A stretch of 64,000 nucleotides of DNA from Vogesella margarita (GCF_028548475.1 NZ_JAQQLE010000004.1:1-64000), one strand, 5' to 3'. Numbered from the stretch's first letter, positions 1 through 9,878 are shown. Numbers and translations are program-made. Notes: generated from the letters alone by a model not told the origin.

Positions 1-53
1 ACAGTGCAAGTATTTGGCTTGGCCAGACACTTACACCTATCGGTTATTCGTTT

Positions 54-65
54 TGTTAAAGAGCA
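54..65 (-). promoter_or_regulatory. boxA antitermination site of an rRNA operon leader
   Basis: Read on the minus strand this is TGCTCTTTAACA, the classical bacterial rRNA boxA bound by NusB/NusE during rRNA antitermination. It lies about 45 bases downstream of the promoter at 109-137, as in rRNA leaders. The remaining bases 1-53 continue the leader; the 16S gene itself must lie to the left of the window. Confidence 0.9.
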
Positions 66-108
66 GTGCTGCGTCGCGTTTCGTTTGCGGCGTCAGCTGA
101 GGAGACGA

Positions 109-137
109 ACTATAGCGAAGCCGGCTACCGGCGTCAA
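109..137 (-). promoter_or_regulatory. Strong sigma-70 promoter of a leftward rRNA operon
   Basis: On the minus strand the -35 TTGACG (137-132) and -10 TATAGT (114-109) are separated by exactly 17 bases. A canonical boxA follows downstream, so this is read as the main promoter of an rRNA operon transcribed out of the left edge. No 16S sequence is inside the window. Bases 138-328 hold no convincing gene: they must carry the nadB promoter, which I could not place, and one copy of the dispersed 15-base repeat. Confidence 0.85.
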
Positions 138-215
138 CATCCCGCCACGCACTTTATCGCACAAAATCGGCAAGTCGTTGATTTCACAACCAGTACACCG
201 CCAAGAAAAATGAAA

Positions 216-229
216 AAGGTTGGCCGCAA
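216..229 (-). repeat. Dispersed 15-base repeat, single copy
   Basis: The plus strand reads AAGGTTGGCCGCAA, the reverse complement of the window-wide motif TTGCGGCCAACCTT. It lies in the nadB upstream region. Confidence 0.8.
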
Positions 230-328
230 CGATTCTTTGGTGTGGTGCAGCACGCGACTGGCGATTCTGCTAATCTTGCTTTTTTGTTTCAGCGCGTGCT
301 TTCACCACGGTTTCAGAGCGATTCGACA

Positions 329-1912
329 ATGACAACACTGAAGTTTGATGTCCTGATTATTGGTAGCGGCCTGGCCGGCATGACCCTGGCGCTGCATCTG
401 GCCGAGCATTACGAGGTCGGCCTCATCACCAAGCGGGATTTGCTGGAGGGCAGTTCTTCTTATGCACAAGGTGGTATAGCCGCAGTGCTGGATACCGGCG
501 ATTCGGTCGCCAAGCATATCGATGACACGCTGATCGCCGGCGCCGGGCTATGCAACGAAGAAACCACCCGCTTCATCGTCGAGAATTCGAAGGATGCCAT
601 TGACTGGCTGGTGGACCTCGGCGTACCGTTCACCCGGGATGCCAGTCACCAGACCGGCTTTCACCTGACCCGTGAGGGTGGCCACAGTCATCGCCGCATC
701 ATCCACGCCGCCGATGCCACCGGCGCGGCGGTGACGTCCACCCTTGGCCAAAAGATCAAGGCTCACCCGCGTATCCGCGTGCTGGAAAACCATATTGCGG
801 TCGACCTGATTACCGGCAAGAAGCTGGGGCGCAGCGAGAACCGCTGCTATGGTGCCTACGCACTGGACAAGGATCTGGACGAGGTGGTGACCATTGCGGC
901 CAACCATACCATCCTCGCCTCCGGCGGCGCCGGCAAGGTCTACCTCTATACCACCAATCCGGACACCGCCACCGGCGACGGCATCGCCATGGGCTGGCGT
1001 GCCGGCTGCCGGGTCGGCAATATGGAGTTCATCCAGTTCCACCCGACCTGCCTGTATCACCCGCACACCAAGTCGTTCCTGGTCTCGGAGGCGGTACGCG
1101 GCGAAGGCGGCATCCTGCGCCTGCCGGACGGCACCCGCTTCATGCCGCAGCACGACGAGCGCGCCGAGCTGGCGCCGCGCGACGTGGTAGCGCGCGCCAT
1201 CGACTTCGAGATGAAGAAGCACGGCCTCGACTGCGTGTATCTGGACATTTCCTACAAGCCGGCCAGCTTCATCCAGGAGCACTTCCCCAATATCTACGCC
1301 CACTGCCTGGAGCTGGGCATCGACATCACCCAGCAGCCGATTCCGGTGGTACCGGCGGCGCACTATACCTGCGGCGGCCTGGTCACCGACCTGGAAGGTC
1401 GCACCGATGTGGAGGGCCTGTACGCGGTCGGCGAGGTCGCCTGCACCGGCTTGCACGGCGCCAACCGTCTGGCCAGCAACTCGCTGCTGGAGTGCATGGT
1501 GATCGGCAAGGCGGCCGCGGCCAACATCCTGGCGTCGAAGACGGTGCCGCTGCCGGCGATTCCGGACTGGGACGACAGCCGCGTCACCGACCCGGACGAA
1601 GAGGTGGTGATCTCGCACAACTGGGACGAGCTGCGCCGCGCGATGTGGGACTACGTCGGCATCGTTCGCACCAACAAGCGGCTGGAGCGGGCGCTGCACC
1701 GCATCAACCTGCTGTCGGAAGAGATCAACGAGTACTACAGCCACTTCCACGTCAGCAACGACCTGATCGAGCTGCGCAACCTGGTGCAGACCGCCGAACT
1801 GATCGTGCGCTCTGCCCTGCTGCGCAAGGAGAGCCGCGGCCTGCACTTCAGCCGCGACTATCCGCAGACCGACGCCACCTGCCACGACACCGTGCTGACG
1901 CCGGCAGGCTGA
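329..1912 (+). CDS. nadB: L-aspartate oxidase NadB
   Basis: 527 residues, close to the usual ~535. NadB is a cytosolic flavoprotein that oxidises L-aspartate to iminoaspartate, the first step of de novo NAD synthesis (NadA uses the product). The N-terminus has the FAD-binding GSGLAG (residues 12-17) and the [10 protein letters not shown] segment. The family active-site stretch [10 protein letters not shown] and the FAD-contacting [12 protein letters not shown] follow, then the helical C-terminal domain shared with succinate dehydrogenase flavoproteins. The start ATG at 329 is chosen because homology begins there; an in-frame upstream extension to 242 looks non-coding. nadA and nadC are not nearby, so the gene stands alone. 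It converges on the sensor kinase gene through an inverted-repeat hairpin. Confidence 0.95.
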   Translation: MTTLKFDVLIIGSGLAGMTLALHLAEHYEVGLITKRDLLEGSSSYAQGGIAAVLDTGDSVAKHIDDTLIAGAGLCNEETTRFIVENSKDAIDWLVDLGVPFTRDASHQTGFHLTREGGHSHRRIIHAADATGAAVTSTLGQKIKAHPRIRVLENHIAVDLITGKKLGRSENRCYGAYALDKDLDEVVTIAANHTILASGGAGKVYLYTTNPDTATGDGIAMGWRAGCRVGNMEFIQFHPTCLYHPHTKSFLVSEAVRGEGGILRLPDGTRFMPQHDERAELAPRDVVARAIDFEMKKHGLDCVYLDISYKPASFIQEHFPNIYAHCLELGIDITQQPIPVVPAAHYTCGGLVTDLEGRTDVEGLYAVGEVACTGLHGANRLASNSLLECMVIGKAAAANILASKTVPLPAIPDWDDSRVTDPDEEVVISHNWDELRRAMWDYVGIVRTNKRLERALHRINLLSEEINEYYSHFHVSNDLIELRNLVQTAELIVRSALLRKESRGLHFSRDYPQTDATCHDTVLTPAG

Positions 1913-1919
1913 GCGACAC

Positions 1920-1950
1920 AAGGTTGGCCGCAGCCATTGCGGCCAACCTT
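1920..1950. terminator. Inverted pair of the dispersed repeat, likely bidirectional terminator
   Basis: AAGGTTGGCCGCA and its exact complement TGCGGCCAACCTT flank a 5-base loop between the convergent nadB and sensor kinase genes. The stem is 13 bp without a long T-run; a terminator role is inferred from the position. Confidence 0.7.
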
Positions 1951-1963
1951 TGCCCTCGTCCGG

Positions 1964-4267
1964 CTACTGCGCGCCGTTGTGGCCGGACAGCGGCAGCGTG
2001 AACCAGAACACGCAGCCACCGGCCAGCGTGTCGCTGACGCCGAATTCGCCGTGGTGGAATTCGACGATGGAGCGGCAGATGTTGAGGCCGATGCCCATTC
2101 CGTCCGGCTTGGTGGAATAGAACGGCGTAAACAGGTTGTCCTTCACTTCCTGCGCCAGCCCCGGCCCGCTGTCGCTGACCTCCACCCGCCAGAAGCGCTC
2201 GCCGGCCTCGGTGCGGATCGCCACCAGCGGCCGCCGCACGTCGGCCTCACGCATCGCCTCCACCGCGTTCTTGATCAGGTTGAGCAACACCTGCTCGATC
2301 AGCACCGGATCCATCTGCACCGTCACCGGCTTGTTGCCCGGCTCCCACAACAACTGGGCGCCGTACTTTTCCGCCAGCGGCAGCGCCAGCGCATGGGCGC
2401 GCGACACCGACAGGTCGGGATCGGCACTCTCCAGCTGCGGCGCGTGTTTCTTGACGAAGGCGCGGATGCTGTTGACGATCTGCCCGGCGCGGCGCGCCTG
2501 CTGCACGATGGCCTGGATTGCCTCCAGCACGCCATACTGCTGCTGTACCGCCTCCGGCAGCCGCCGCGACACCCCGGCGGCGTAGGTGGAGATGGCGGTC
2601 AGCGGCTGGTTCAACTCGTGCGCGAGACTGGACGCCATCTCGCCCATCGCGATCAGGCGCGAGGTGGTCTGGAAGCGCTCGTCCTGCGTTCGCGCCCGTT
2701 CGTCGCGCTGACGCTGCTCGGTAACGTCGACCAGCATCGCCAGCCACGCCTCCTCCTCGTTGACCCAGCTGATCTTGCGGTACTGCAGCTGGAACCAGTG
2801 CTCGTCGTGATCCGGCGAGAACTCCAGCGACATGCGTTCCGCCGGCGTCGTACTGGCCAGCCCCGGCAGCATCGGGCAGTACGCCCCCGTCGGCTCGAAC
2901 TGAGCCCACATCTCGGCAAAGGCCGGATTGGCGTACAACAGCTGCAAGCTGGCACCATCGACCACGCACAGGCCGACGTCGAGACCGTTGAGCACCGTCA
3001 GGAAGCGCTGGTGCGAATAGTTGAGCGCCAACCGCTTCTTCTTCAGCTCGGTGATGTCGTACAGCGACGCCACCCAGCCGCTATGACGCCCGTCATTGCC
3101 GCGCAGCGGCGTGGCGTAAAAGCGCACCTCGAAGCGCTCGCCGTCGCGATGGCAGAACGGCAGCTCGAAGCCGTGCTCTGGCAATTCGCCACTTAGCACC
3201 GCCTGCATTGCCGCCTGCAACAACGCCTCCTCTTCCTGTGGCCAGAAGGAATACGGCGGCGACTGGCCGACCAGCTCGGCCGCCTCCAGCCCAGTCAGCT
3301 CGCAGAAGGCGCGGTTGACGTGCACGATCCGGCCACGCAAATCCAGCGCCAGCAGCCCGCTCTTCATGCTGCTCTCGATCGCCTGGCGCAGCATCATCTC
3401 GTGCTGCAACGCCTTTTCTGCCTGCGCCCGCTCGCGCACATGGCCACGGATGCGCCACAGCGAATACAGCAACGCCAGCGTCAGCAGTCCGATGAAACTG
3501 GACAGCACCGGCAGCGCCAGCCCGACACCGGCGCGGTAGCTGACCGCGCGCAGGCTGAGACCGTAGCCCGGCGGATCGAAACTGATCTGGTGGAACAGCG
3601 TGTTGCGCGGCGGCGTCTGCTCGAACTTGCTGGCCAGCGCCTTGCCCTCCAGATCCACCACGCTGATGTGGTATTGCGAGGCGATCCACCACGGCACCTG
3701 GTGGTTCAGCAGCCCCGCCATGTCGTAGACGATGCGCACCCCGCCCTGATAGCGGCCGTGCACCAGCACCGGCACCGCCAGATCAAAACGGTATTTGCCG
3801 TCCGCGGCACGGTACGGCGCGCCGAACACCGGCCGTTTCAGACGCTCGGCGCGCCACAGCGCGTCGTAGCTGCCGCCATCCAGCTGCTGGCCACCGTTGG
3901 CCACACCATTGGCATCGAGCAGCACGCGGCCGCGGCCATCCACCCACTGCACTTCCGCGATCTCGCGGCTCTCGCGCCGCAACAGGCTGGCGGCGGCGAC
4001 AAAACGCTGCTGCCCCGCTTCGCCGCCCTGCAGATCCGGCGTCATGCTCTCCACCGTCTGCTGATGCCCTTCCAGATGCAGACGCAGGCTCTGCTCCAGC
4101 CACAGCAACTCCTGCACCAGGCTGTCGCGCTGCTCGTCCACCCAGTCGCGATAGACCACGGAATAAAGCCCGGCCAGCGCGGCCAGCAAGGCAACCAGGG
4201 TCAGCGCCACCCCCAGCCACAGCAGGCGGGGCGAGGTTTTCAAGGGGGGAGTATCGATGACACGCAT
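1964..4267 (-). CDS. PAS-domain membrane sensor histidine kinase (DctS-like)
   Basis: 767 residues from the ATG at 4267, which has CAGG upstream; a TTG six codons earlier is also possible but lacks a ribosome site. Order: membrane segment ~15-38, periplasmic sensor region ~40-248, second membrane segment ~250-270, two PAS domains (~295-410 and ~420-520), then a kinase core. The core has phospho-acceptor His ~550 in AHELNQPLTA, N-box NLIKNAVEAM, and G boxes DSGPGL and GMGIGL. The layout and H-box resemble DctS/FixL-type kinases. It is divergent from dctPQM, so the likely ligand is a C4-dicarboxylate or similar acid (inference). No response regulator lies beside it, which is unusual for this arrangement. 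Confidence 0.85.
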   Translation of the reverse strand: MRVIDTPPLKTSPRLLWLGVALTLVALLAALAGLYSVVYRDWVDEQRDSLVQELLWLEQSLRLHLEGHQQTVESMTPDLQGGEAGQQRFVAAASLLRRESREIAEVQWVDGRGRVLLDANGVANGGQQLDGGSYDALWRAERLKRPVFGAPYRAADGKYRFDLAVPVLVHGRYQGGVRIVYDMAGLLNHQVPWWIASQYHISVVDLEGKALASKFEQTPPRNTLFHQISFDPPGYGLSLRAVSYRAGVGLALPVLSSFIGLLTLALLYSLWRIRGHVRERAQAEKALQHEMMLRQAIESSMKSGLLALDLRGRIVHVNRAFCELTGLEAAELVGQSPPYSFWPQEEEALLQAAMQAVLSGELPEHGFELPFCHRDGERFEVRFYATPLRGNDGRHSGWVASLYDITELKKKRLALNYSHQRFLTVLNGLDVGLCVVDGASLQLLYANPAFAEMWAQFEPTGAYCPMLPGLASTTPAERMSLEFSPDHDEHWFQLQYRKISWVNEEEAWLAMLVDVTEQRQRDERARTQDERFQTTSRLIAMGEMASSLAHELNQPLTAISTYAAGVSRRLPEAVQQQYGVLEAIQAIVQQARRAGQIVNSIRAFVKKHAPQLESADPDLSVSRAHALALPLAEKYGAQLLWEPGNKPVTVQMDPVLIEQVLLNLIKNAVEAMREADVRRPLVAIRTEAGERFWRVEVSDSGPGLAQEVKDNLFTPFYSTKPDGMGIGLNICRSIVEFHHGEFGVSDTLAGGCVFWFTLPLSGHNGAQ

Positions 4268-4308
4268 ACGGGGGACCTGAGGCAAGCACGATCAATCATT
4301 AGGGAAAA

Positions 4309-4331
4309 CCCCAATGCGGAAGTCCCCAATG
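4309..4331 (+). promoter_or_regulatory. Direct repeats CCCCAATG in the kinase/dctP divergent region
   Basis: CCCCAATG occurs at 4309-4316 and again at 4324-4331, 15 bases apart, in the 167-base gap between the divergent kinase and dctP. A 15-base period could suit a dimeric regulator such as a DctR-type response regulator. No sigma-54 promoter was found here. The function is a guess. Confidence 0.3.
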
Positions 4332-4434
4332 GCAAGCCCCCATCGCGGGAACTAATGTTGATCGGGTGAACAGTCCGCTTGTCTGACACGGACGATAACA
4401 CGCACAACACGACAAATAACAGGAGAGTACCGAG

Positions 4435-5433
4435 ATGAAACTGAAATATGCAGCCCTTGTGATTGGCGCCACTTTCGGCCTGGCCGGCGCAGCCCACGCC
4501 GCCGATTTCGTGATCAAGTTCAGCCATGTGGTGGCACAGGACACCCCGAAGGGCAAAGCCGCCGAATACTTCAAGAAGCTGGCCGAACAGCGCACCAAGG
4601 GTCGCGTTCAGGTGCAGGTATTCCCCAACAGCCAGCTGTACAAGGACAAGGAAGAGCTGGAAGCGCTGCAGCTGGGCGCAGTGCAGATGCTGGCCCCGTC
4701 CCTGGCCAAGTTCGGCCCGCTGGGCGCCAAGGAATTCGAGGTGTTCGATCTGCCGTACATCTTTGACAACTACGACGAACTGCACAAGGTCACCCAGGGG
4801 CCGATCGGCATGCAGCTGCTGGCCAAGCTCGAAAACAAGGGCATCAAGGGCCTGGCCTACTGGGACAACGGCTTCAAGATTTTCTCCGCCAACAAGCCGC
4901 TGAAGTCACCTGCCGACTTCAAGGGCCTGAAGATGCGCATCCAGTCGTCCAAGGTGCTGGAAGAAGAAATGCGCGCGCTGGGCGCCATGCCGCAGGTGAT
5001 GGCCTTCTCCGAGACCTATCAGGCGCTGCAGACCGGCGTGGTGGACGGCACCGAGAATCCGCCGTCCAACATGCTGACGCAGAAAATGCACGAAGTGCAG
5101 AAGTACGCCACCGTGACCAATCACGGCTACCTGGGCTACGCGGTGATCGTGAACAAGAAGTTCTGGGACGGCCTGCCGGCCGACATCCGCACCACACTGG
5201 ATGGCGCGATGAAGGAGGCCACCGTCTACGCCAACAAGATCGCCCAGCAGGAAAACGAAAGCGATCTGGCCAAGATCAAGGCCTCCGGCAAGACCCAGGT
5301 CTATGTGCCGACCGCCGCGGAACGCGCTGCCTTCAAGAAGGCACTGGTGCCCGTGCACACCAAGATGGATGACCGCATCGGCGAAGGCCTGGTTCAGCTG
5401 ATCTACAAACAGACCGGCTACACCCCGAACTGA
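4435..5433 (+). CDS. dctP: TRAP transporter periplasmic binding protein DctP
   Basis: 332 residues with a clear Sec signal peptide (MKLKYAALVIGATFG, cleaved after AHA at about 22). The mature protein has the DctP-family fold features: FSHVVAQDTPKGKAA near the start, the MRIQSSKVLEEEMRALGA segment, and TGVVDGTENPPSN, which holds ligand contacts in family members. It captures a carboxylate in the periplasm and delivers it to the DctQM membrane pair, driven by a Na+ gradient. RBS AGGAG lies 9 bases before the ATG. It is first in the dctPQM operon. The exact substrate cannot be read from sequence; C4-dicarboxylates are the family's usual substrates. Confidence 0.93.
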   Translation: MKLKYAALVIGATFGLAGAAHAADFVIKFSHVVAQDTPKGKAAEYFKKLAEQRTKGRVQVQVFPNSQLYKDKEELEALQLGAVQMLAPSLAKFGPLGAKEFEVFDLPYIFDNYDELHKVTQGPIGMQLLAKLENKGIKGLAYWDNGFKIFSANKPLKSPADFKGLKMRIQSSKVLEEEMRALGAMPQVMAFSETYQALQTGVVDGTENPPSNMLTQKMHEVQKYATVTNHGYLGYAVIVNKKFWDGLPADIRTTLDGAMKEATVYANKIAQQENESDLAKIKASGKTQVYVPTAAERAAFKKALVPVHTKMDDRIGEGLVQLIYKQTGYTPN

Positions 5434-5451
5434 ACCATCCCTGACTGACTG

Positions 5452-5491
5452 AAGGTTGGCCGCATTTCCTGCCTGGCATGCGGCCAACCTT
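5452..5491. repeat. Inverted pair of the dispersed repeat between dctP and dctQ
   Basis: AAGGTTGGCCGCA (5452-5464) pairs with TGCGGCCAACCTT (5478-5490) around a 13-base loop. It sits inside the operon, so it may act as a partial terminator or mRNA stabiliser that raises the ratio of binding protein to membrane subunits, a common need in transport operons (inference). Confidence 0.65.
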
Positions 5492-5513
5492 TGTCTTAAC
5501 CGGAGTCACTATC

Positions 5514-6125
5514 ATGAAATTCCTCGACCATCTCGAGGAGTGGCTGATTGCAACCCTGATGGCGGCGGCAACACTGATCACGTTCTTTGCAGTGGTGCAC
5601 CGTTACGGCAGCGGCATCGAGTCACTTCAACCCTATCTCGCGCACATTCACACCAGCTGGGCGCAGGAACTCACCATCTACCTGTTCGTGTGGATGGCCA
5701 AATTCGGCGCCGCTTACGGCGTGCGCACCGGCATCCACGTCGGCGTCGACGTGCTGATCAACAAGCTGTCCGACAAGAACCGCGCCAAGTTCATCGTGAT
5801 CGGCCTGCTGGCCGGCGCGCTGTTCACCGGCATCGTCGGCACCCTGGGCGCCACCTTTGTCTGGGAAATCGGCCACACCGAACAGACCTCGGCCGACCTG
5901 GAACTGCCGATGTGGCTGGTCTACCTCGCCGTGCCTTGCGGCTCCTACCTGATGTGCTTCCGCTTCCTGCAGGTGATGGTCAATTTCCTCAAGACCGGCG
6001 AGCTGCCCAAGCACGACCACAGCCATGTCGAAGGCATGGACGACGTCACCGAAGACAGCAACTGGTTCTCCATGGACGACAACCTGCATCCGCACGACGT
6101 AAGCAATAAAGGAGGCAAGCCATGA
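5514..6125 (+). CDS. dctQ: TRAP transporter small membrane subunit DctQ
   Basis: 203 residues with four predicted membrane helices (about 14-34, 57-77, 98-120, 140-160), the pattern of the TRAP small subunit. It partners DctM in the inner membrane and contacts the loaded DctP. The ATG at 5514 begins MKFLDHLEEWL, a typical DctQ opening; GGAGT lies upstream. The C-terminal ~45 residues are charged and His/Asp-rich, longer than in many homologues. Its stop overlaps the dctM start (ATGA), which points to translational coupling. Confidence 0.9.
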   Translation: MKFLDHLEEWLIATLMAAATLITFFAVVHRYGSGIESLQPYLAHIHTSWAQELTIYLFVWMAKFGAAYGVRTGIHVGVDVLINKLSDKNRAKFIVIGLLAGALFTGIVGTLGATFVWEIGHTEQTSADLELPMWLVYLAVPCGSYLMCFRFLQVMVNFLKTGELPKHDHSHVEGMDDVTEDSNWFSMDDNLHPHDVSNKGGKP

Positions 6126-7405
6126 GCGCCCTCATCATTTTCGGCCTGCTGCTGGTGCTGATGCTGACCGGTATGCCGATCTCCATCTCGCTCGGCCTGA
6201 CGGTACTGACCTTCCTGTTCACCATGACCGAAGTGCCGATCGAGGCGGTGGCACTCAAGCTGTTCACCGGCATTGAGAAGTTCGAGATCATGGCGATTCC
6301 GTTCTTCATCCTCGCCGGTAACTTCCTCACCCACGGCGGCGTGGCGCGGCGGATGATCAACTTCGCCTCGTCCATGGTCGGCCACTGGCATGGCGGCCTC
6401 GGGCTTGCCGGCGTGGTGGCCTGCGCGCTGTTTGCCGCGGTATCGGGCTCCAGCCCGGCCACCGTGGTGGCCATCGGCTCCATCCTGCTGCCGGCGATGG
6501 TGAAGCAGGGATTCCCCAACAGCTTCGGCGCGGGCGTCATTACCACCTCCGGCGCGCTGGGCATCCTGATCCCGCCGTCCATCGTGATGGTGATGTACTC
6601 GGTGGCCACCAACACCTCGGTGGGCCAGCTGTTCATGGCCGGCGTGATTCCGGGCCTGATGCTGGCGGGCTTCCTGGGCCTCACCACCTGGTACCGGGCG
6701 CGCAAGTTCAACTACCCGCGCCTGCCCAAGGCGACCTTCAAGCAACGCATCAAGGCACTGCGCGAGTCGATGTGGGGCCTGTTCCTGATCGTGGTGGTGA
6801 TCGGCGGTATCTACACTGGCATCTTCACCCCGACCGAAGCCGCCGCGATGTCCGCCGTGTACGCCTTCATTGTCGCCGTGTTCATCTACAAGGATCTGAC
6901 GCTGAAGCAGGTGCCCAAGGTGCTGCTCGATTCGGCCAGCATGTCTGCCATGCTGCTGTACATCATCACCAACGCGGTGCTGTTCTCCTTCCTGATGACC
7001 AGCGAAGGCATCCCGCAGGCGATGGCCAGCTGGCTGATCGACGCCGGTCTCGGCCCGATCGCCTTCCTGCTGGCGGTGAACGTGATCCTGCTCTTGGCCG
7101 GCAACGTGATGGAGCCGTCGTCCATCGTGCTGATCTTCGCGCCCATCCTGTTCCCGGTGGCAATGCAGCTGGGTATCGACCCGGTGCACTTCGGCATCCT
7201 GATCGTAGTCAATATGGAAGTCGGCATGTGCCATCCGCCGGTCGGTCTGAACCTGTACGTGGCCTCCGGCATCACCAAGATGGGCATCACCGAGCTGACG
7301 GTGGCAGTCTGGCCGTGGCTGCTGACCATGCTGGTTTTCCTCGGTCTGGTGACCTATGTGCCGATGATCTCGCTGTGGCTGCCCAAGACCCTGGGCATGA
7401 TGTAA
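6122..7405 (+). CDS. dctM: TRAP transporter large permease subunit DctM
   Basis: 427 residues, very hydrophobic, with about 12 membrane helices. Signature stretches of the large TRAP subunit are present: SGSSPATVVAIGSI, GALGILIPPSI, GIFTPTEAAAMS and HPPVGLNLYV. It forms the Na+-coupled transport pathway. The start overlaps the end of dctQ by 4 bases and GGAGGC lies just upstream. It is the last gene of dctPQM, followed by a good intrinsic terminator. Confidence 0.93.
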   Translation: MSALIIFGLLLVLMLTGMPISISLGLTVLTFLFTMTEVPIEAVALKLFTGIEKFEIMAIPFFILAGNFLTHGGVARRMINFASSMVGHWHGGLGLAGVVACALFAAVSGSSPATVVAIGSILLPAMVKQGFPNSFGAGVITTSGALGILIPPSIVMVMYSVATNTSVGQLFMAGVIPGLMLAGFLGLTTWYRARKFNYPRLPKATFKQRIKALRESMWGLFLIVVVIGGIYTGIFTPTEAAAMSAVYAFIVAVFIYKDLTLKQVPKVLLDSASMSAMLLYIITNAVLFSFLMTSEGIPQAMASWLIDAGLGPIAFLLAVNVILLLAGNVMEPSSIVLIFAPILFPVAMQLGIDPVHFGILIVVNMEVGMCHPPVGLNLYVASGITKMGITELTVAVWPWLLTMLVFLGLVTYVPMISLWLPKTLGMM

Positions 7406-7422
7406 CAAGCCTGTTGGCCGCA

Positions 7423-7453
7423 AAACGCGACGGAACCTCCCCGTCGCGTTTTT
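7423..7453 (+). terminator. Rho-independent terminator of dctPQM
   Basis: AAACGCGACGG and CCGTCGCGTTT form an 11-bp stem around GAACCTCC and run into a T-tract. A half copy of the dispersed repeat (TTGGCCGCAA) abuts its left side. Confidence 0.88.
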
Positions 7454-7491
7454 TGTCCGACATGGCATAGCCTGCACCCGAGGGTTGGCCC

Positions 7492-7497
7492 TATAAT
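7492..7497 (+). promoter_or_regulatory. Probable -10 box of maeB
   Basis: A perfect TATAAT lies 49 bases before the maeB ATG. No good -35 is visible at 16-18 bases upstream, so an activator may be needed or this may be a weak promoter. Confidence 0.5.
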
Positions 7498-7545
7498 GTC
7501 AGCCCTCTCCACACCCTCATGAAATAATAATCAGGAGCCAACAGA

Positions 7546-9822
7546 ATGGACGAGCAACTGCGCCAAGCCGCACTCGATTTCCACCAGTTCCCACAGCCGG
7601 GCAAGATCCAGGTCGCCCCTACCAAGCCGCTGGCCACCCAGCGCGACCTGGCCCTTGCCTACTCGCCAGGTGTGGCAGCACCATGCGACGCGATCGTTGA
7701 AGATCCGCTGAACGCCTACAAGTACACCGCCCGTGGCAACCTGGTTGCCGTGGTCACCAACGGTACCGCCGTGCTGGGTCTGGGCAATATCGGCCCGCTG
7801 GCCGGCAAGCCGGTGATGGAAGGCAAGGGTGTGCTGTTCAAGAAATTTGCCGGCGTCGACGTGTTCGACATTGAGCTGAACGAGAACGACCCGGACAAAC
7901 TGGTCGACATCATCTGTGCGATGGAGCCGACCTTCGGCGGCATCAACCTGGAAGACATCAAGGCTCCGGAATGCTTCTACATCGAGAAGAAGTGCCGCGA
8001 GCGCATGAACATTCCGGTGTTCCACGATGACCAGCACGGCACCGCCATCGTGGCCGCCGCCGCAGTGCTGAACTCGCTGCGCCTGGTGGACAAGGACATC
8101 GGCAGCGTACGCGTGGTGGCCTCCGGCGCCGGCGCCGCCGCCATCGCCTGCCTGGAGCTGCTGGTAGCGCTGGGCGTGAAACGCGAAAACATCACCGTCT
8201 GCGACTCCAAGGGTGTGATCTACCAGGACCGCGACGACAAGATGGACGAATCGAAGAAACGCTTCGCCATCCCGGACAACGGCCAGCGCAAGCTGGCGGA
8301 CGCCATGGTCGGCGCCGACATCTTCATGGGTCTGTCCGGCCCGAAACTGGTTTCCCAGGACATGGTGAAGTCCATGGCCGCCAACCCGGTGATCCTGGCC
8401 ATGGCCAACCCGGAACCCGAAATCCTGCCGCCGCTGGTGAAGGAAGTTCGCCCGGACGCCATCATCGGTACCGGCCGTTCCGACTTCCCGAACCAGGTGA
8501 ACAACGTACTGTGCTTCCCGTTCATCTTCCGTGGTGCGCTGGACGTGGGCGCCACCACCATCAACGAAGAGATGAAGCTGGCCACCGTGCGCGCCATCGC
8601 CGATCTGGCCATGGCCGAGCAGAACGACGTAGTGGCTACCGCCTACGGTGACCAGGAGCTGTCCTTCGGCCCGGAATACGTGATTCCGAAGCCGTTCGAC
8701 CCGCGCCTGATCGTGAAGATCGCCCCGGCCGTGGCCCAGGCCGCGATGGACTCCGGCGTTGCCACCCGCCCGATCGCCGACATGGATGCCTATGTCGAGC
8801 AACTGGCACAGTTCGTGTACAAAACCAACCTGTTCATGAAGCCGGTATTCACCCAGGCGAAGAAAGCCAAGGCACGCGTGGTACTGGCCGAAGGTGAAGA
8901 CGAGCGCGTGCTGCACGCGACCCAGGAAATCATCTCGCAAGGTCTGGCCTACCCGATCCTGATCGGCCGTCCGAGCGTGATCGAGAAGCGTATCGAGCGC
9001 CTCGGTCTGAAGATGAGCGCCGGCGTCGACTTCGATCTGGTCAACAACGAGTCCGATCCTCGCTTTGCCGAATACTGGAAAGAGTACTACGAGCTGAGCA
9101 AGCGTAAGGGCGTGTCGCAGGAACAGGCGCGTCGCCGCGTGATCGGCAACACCACCCTGATCGCCGCGCTGATGGTGCGTCGCGGTGAAGCGGATGCCAT
9201 GATCTGCGGCACCTACGGCCCGTATCGCCAGCACTTCGACATCATCGAGAACGTGATCGGCTATGCCCGCCAGGACAAGGTGGCCGGTGCGATGAACGCG
9301 CTGATCCTGCCGACCGGCAACATCTTCATCGCCGACACCTACGTGAACCCGAACCCGGACGCCGAGCAGCTGGCAGCGATCACCGAGATGGCGGCACAGT
9401 CGGTACGCCGCTTCGGCATCAACCCGAAAGTGGCCCTGCTGTCCAACTCCAGCTTCGGTACCTGGAACTCGGAAGGCGCCTGCAAAATGCGCGACGCGCT
9501 GGCTCTGGTACAGGAAGCGCATCCGGAACTGGAAATCGACGGCGAAATGCAGGGCGATGCCGCGCTGATCGAAAGCATCCGCCAACAGGCGATGCCGGAC
9601 AGCACGCTGAAGGGCGCGGCCAACCTGCTGGTGATGCCGAACGTGGAAGCGGCCAACATCAGCTACAACCTGCTGCGTGTTTCGGCGTCCGATGGCGTGA
9701 CCATCGGCCCGATCCTGATGGGCATGGCCAAGCCGGTGCACATCCTGACTCCGATCTCCTCGGTACGCCGCATTGTCAACATGGTGGCCCTGGCCGCGGT
9801 GGATGTACAAGCAAATGGCTAA
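7546..9822 (+). CDS. maeB: NADP-dependent malic enzyme MaeB with C-terminal phosphotransacetylase-like domain
   Basis: 758 residues, the normal size of the two-domain MaeB family. The N-terminal ~420 residues are the malic enzyme: [12 protein letters not shown] near residue 40, the catalytic region, and a dinucleotide-binding segment with [14 protein letters not shown]. The C-terminal ~330 residues resemble phosphate acetyltransferase ([11 protein letters not shown], then [16 protein letters not shown]). In MaeB this domain is generally regulatory, sensing acetyl-CoA, rather than a proven acetyltransferase. The enzyme decarboxylates malate to pyruvate with NADPH production. It lies downstream of the C4-acid uptake genes but behind its own promoter and terminator, so malate use is a plausible link. 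RBS CAGGAG precedes the ATG. Confidence 0.95.
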   Translation: MDEQLRQAALDFHQFPQPGKIQVAPTKPLATQRDLALAYSPGVAAPCDAIVEDPLNAYKYTARGNLVAVVTNGTAVLGLGNIGPLAGKPVMEGKGVLFKKFAGVDVFDIELNENDPDKLVDIICAMEPTFGGINLEDIKAPECFYIEKKCRERMNIPVFHDDQHGTAIVAAAAVLNSLRLVDKDIGSVRVVASGAGAAAIACLELLVALGVKRENITVCDSKGVIYQDRDDKMDESKKRFAIPDNGQRKLADAMVGADIFMGLSGPKLVSQDMVKSMAANPVILAMANPEPEILPPLVKEVRPDAIIGTGRSDFPNQVNNVLCFPFIFRGALDVGATTINEEMKLATVRAIADLAMAEQNDVVATAYGDQELSFGPEYVIPKPFDPRLIVKIAPAVAQAAMDSGVATRPIADMDAYVEQLAQFVYKTNLFMKPVFTQAKKAKARVVLAEGEDERVLHATQEIISQGLAYPILIGRPSVIEKRIERLGLKMSAGVDFDLVNNESDPRFAEYWKEYYELSKRKGVSQEQARRRVIGNTTLIAALMVRRGEADAMICGTYGPYRQHFDIIENVIGYARQDKVAGAMNALILPTGNIFIADTYVNPNPDAEQLAAITEMAAQSVRRFGINPKVALLSNSSFGTWNSEGACKMRDALALVQEAHPELEIDGEMQGDAALIESIRQQAMPDSTLKGAANLLVMPNVEAANISYNLLRVSASDGVTIGPILMGMAKPVHILTPISSVRRIVNMVALAAVDVQANG

Positions 9823-9842
9823 ACGCCGATAGTGGTTATACT

Positions 9843-9876
9843 GAACGGGTGAACGTCATGTTCACCCGTTTTTTTA
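9843..9876 (+). terminator. Rho-independent terminator of maeB
   Basis: AACGGGTGAAC and GTTCACCCGTT form an 11-bp stem with loop GTCAT, followed by seven Ts. Confidence 0.93.
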
Positions 9877-9878
9877 TG

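Noticed and set aside
4286-4434. Sigma-54 promoter before dctP
   Set aside because: TGGCAAGCCCCCATCG has the GG element but no GC at the -12 place.
5945-7477. 510-codon open frame on the minus strand across dctQ/dctM
   Set aside because: It is the antisense shadow of real transporter genes: His/Gln/Arg/Asp-rich composition, no family pattern, and the plus-strand genes are certain.
7531-9810. 759-codon minus-strand frame over maeB
   Set aside because: Antisense shadow with His/Val/Gln/Asp-biased composition; maeB fully explains the region.
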